Shown piece after piece: positions 40,948 to 41,702 of a DNA stretch of 41,702 nt. The position numbers and the translations under genes are program-made. Source of the stretch: Lachnospiraceae bacterium (lineage in GTDB: Bacteria > Bacillota > Clostridia > Lachnospirales > Lachnospiraceae); contig JAILDL010000115.1 in the NCBI GenBank assembly GCA_024689465.1, forward strand, positions 1 through 41,702. The letters are read 5' to 3'. Under the pieces are notes generated by a model. The model saw only the letters and a list, made by a program, of their open reading frames with translations, made no database searches and was not told where the DNA came from. Each line of letters starts with the position of its first letter. Within the stretch, counting starts at the first letter, position 1.

Positions 40948-41702
40948 TTATTTTTTGCCCAGCACTTCGTCCCGGTAGGCTCTGGGTGACTTGCCGATGT
41001 GCTGGTGAAAGGTTCTGGAAAAGTTGGAATAATTGGAAAATCCTGCCAGAAAGCAGACGTTATAGGGCGTCTCCCCTTCTCTTAACAGCTTCTGGGCAAC
41101 GGAGATCCGCTTGGCGATAATATACTTTTGGATGGGCATTCCCAGTGTCTGTTTAAAGCAGCGGCTGATATAGGTGCCGTTGTATTGCAGCTCGCTTTGC
41201 AAAACCGCCATGGACAGATCATCCGCGATGTGAGCCTCGATGTAGTTAAAGGCTTTTGCCACCACCTCCGGCATCATCTGCTCTCTCTCCCAGGGCTTTC
41301 CCTTTTTCATGATCCGATTGATCTGCACCAGGATCTCCGTAAGAGAGGCATCCGCCAGAATCTCTGCGCCAAAGCGGCGATCCTGCAGGGCAGCCTCCAG
41401 TCTCTGGGCTCCTGTCACAAAGTGAAGCAGTTCATCCTCATCCAGATGCAGGATGTTCAGCTTGGAATCCGGACGCATCTTAAAGCAGGTAAGCAGATCG
41501 GTTTTCGGTGACGAAAGGCTCTGCACCTTCTCCTTACGTACATTGATGACCACACGGTCATACACCTCCCGGGTAATAAGATTTGCCCGGTGGAACTCAA
41601 ATTCATCCAGCAGGACCAGATCCCCCTTGGTCAGCTTTTGCGCATCACCCTCGTTATATAGCAAAAGTTCCCCGTCCAGGATCATCAGGATCTCATACCC
41701 GT
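40948..41702 (-). CDS. AraC-family transcriptional regulator (2), N-terminus cut by window edge
   Basis: The frame stays open to the last base, and the residues before the first internal Met (GYEIL, then MILDGELLLYNEG) match the cupin start of the neighbouring AraC protein, so the gene continues beyond the window. The visible 250 residues include RGD-like KGDLVLLDEFEFHRA and the double HTH with YISRCFKQTLGMPIQKYII and VCFLAGFSNYSNFSRTFHQHIGKSPRAYR. It is a clear paralogue of regulator 1, with 115 bases between them. Confidence 0.92.
   Translation of the reverse strand, partial: GYEILMILDGELLLYNEGDAQKLTKGDLVLLDEFEFHRANLITREVYDRVVINVRKEKVQSLSSPKTDLLTCFKMRPDSKLNILHLDEDELLHFVTGAQRLEAALQDRRFGAEILADASLTEILVQINRIMKKGKPWEREQMMPEVVAKAFNYIEAHIADDLSMAVLQSELQYNGTYISRCFKQTLGMPIQKYIIAKRISVAQKLLREGETPYNVCFLAGFSNYSNFSRTFHQHIGKSPRAYRDEVLGKK

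Overview
The window looks like a chromosomal stretch of a Lachnospiraceae-type bacterium (Firmicutes, Clostridia) from a gut or rumen. The grounds are strong AGGAGG-type ribosome sites, moderate GC, a GH25/SH3 lysozyme, BMP-type and LplB/LplC-type ABC transporters, COG0523 and Fur pairing, and a Cas13a close in sequence to Lachnospiraceae Cas13a proteins. Nearly all genes are on the minus strand. The exceptions are the CapA/U32-like pair at the left edge and one SDR gene near 31 kb. I saw no rRNA, tRNA, insertion sequence or phage genes.

Layout. 1-1703 (+): the end of a CapA-like protein and a U32-like cysteine protein, closed by a terminator. 1735-4716 (-): a one-piece MntP-ZIP metal transporter fusion, a nitroreductase, a two-TM protein and a 46-residue small protein. 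4854-9595 (-): two chemotaxis receptors, an AlkD-like protein and a 100-residue hypothetical protein, with a gene-poor, hairpin-rich gap at 7035-7429.

9771-15405 (-) is the main point of interest: a 1296-residue Cas13a (type VI-A CRISPR RNase) with both HEPN RxxxxH motifs intact. It is followed, in translational coupling, by a 541-residue protein with a CorA-like layout (soluble part, long helix, two C-terminal membrane segments), and then by a possible 37-residue ORF overlapping by ATGA. There is no cas1/cas2 and no CRISPR array in the window. Upstream of cas13a a strong promoter drives a leader of about 125 nt that ends in an intrinsic terminator before cas13a. It is either a small RNA or an attenuator; it carries an anti-Shine-Dalgarno pyrimidine tract and one 36-nt hairpin unit with the layout of a type VI-A repeat.

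15708-20769 (-): a BMP-type nucleoside ABC importer operon (binding lipoprotein, double ATPase, two permeases) with a consensus-like promoter, a LacI-type operator and an internal terminator behind the binding-protein gene. 21031-24046: HAD phosphatase, GH25 lysozyme with SH3 repeats, xanthine phosphoribosyltransferase. 24211-25865: a COG0523 zinc GTPase under a consensus promoter with a 7-1-7 Fur/Zur-type box, next to a Fur-family regulator. 26030-28434: OPRT-like protein, flavin reductase, PfkB sugar kinase. 28541-30534: TlpA-like thioredoxin, CcdA and a histidine-rich CsoR-type repressor. 30730-31473 (+): SDR oxidoreductase.

31616-41702 (-) is a carbohydrate-use locus: two AraC-type regulators (the outer one cut by the window edge), an LplB/LplC/binding-lipoprotein ABC importer, and four Gfo/Idh/MocA oxidoreductases. 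A long interrupted palindrome lies between the regulators and the transporter operon. The likely logic is sensing by AraC proteins, uptake of a glycan or sugar derivative, and stepwise oxidation/epimerisation by the dehydrogenases.
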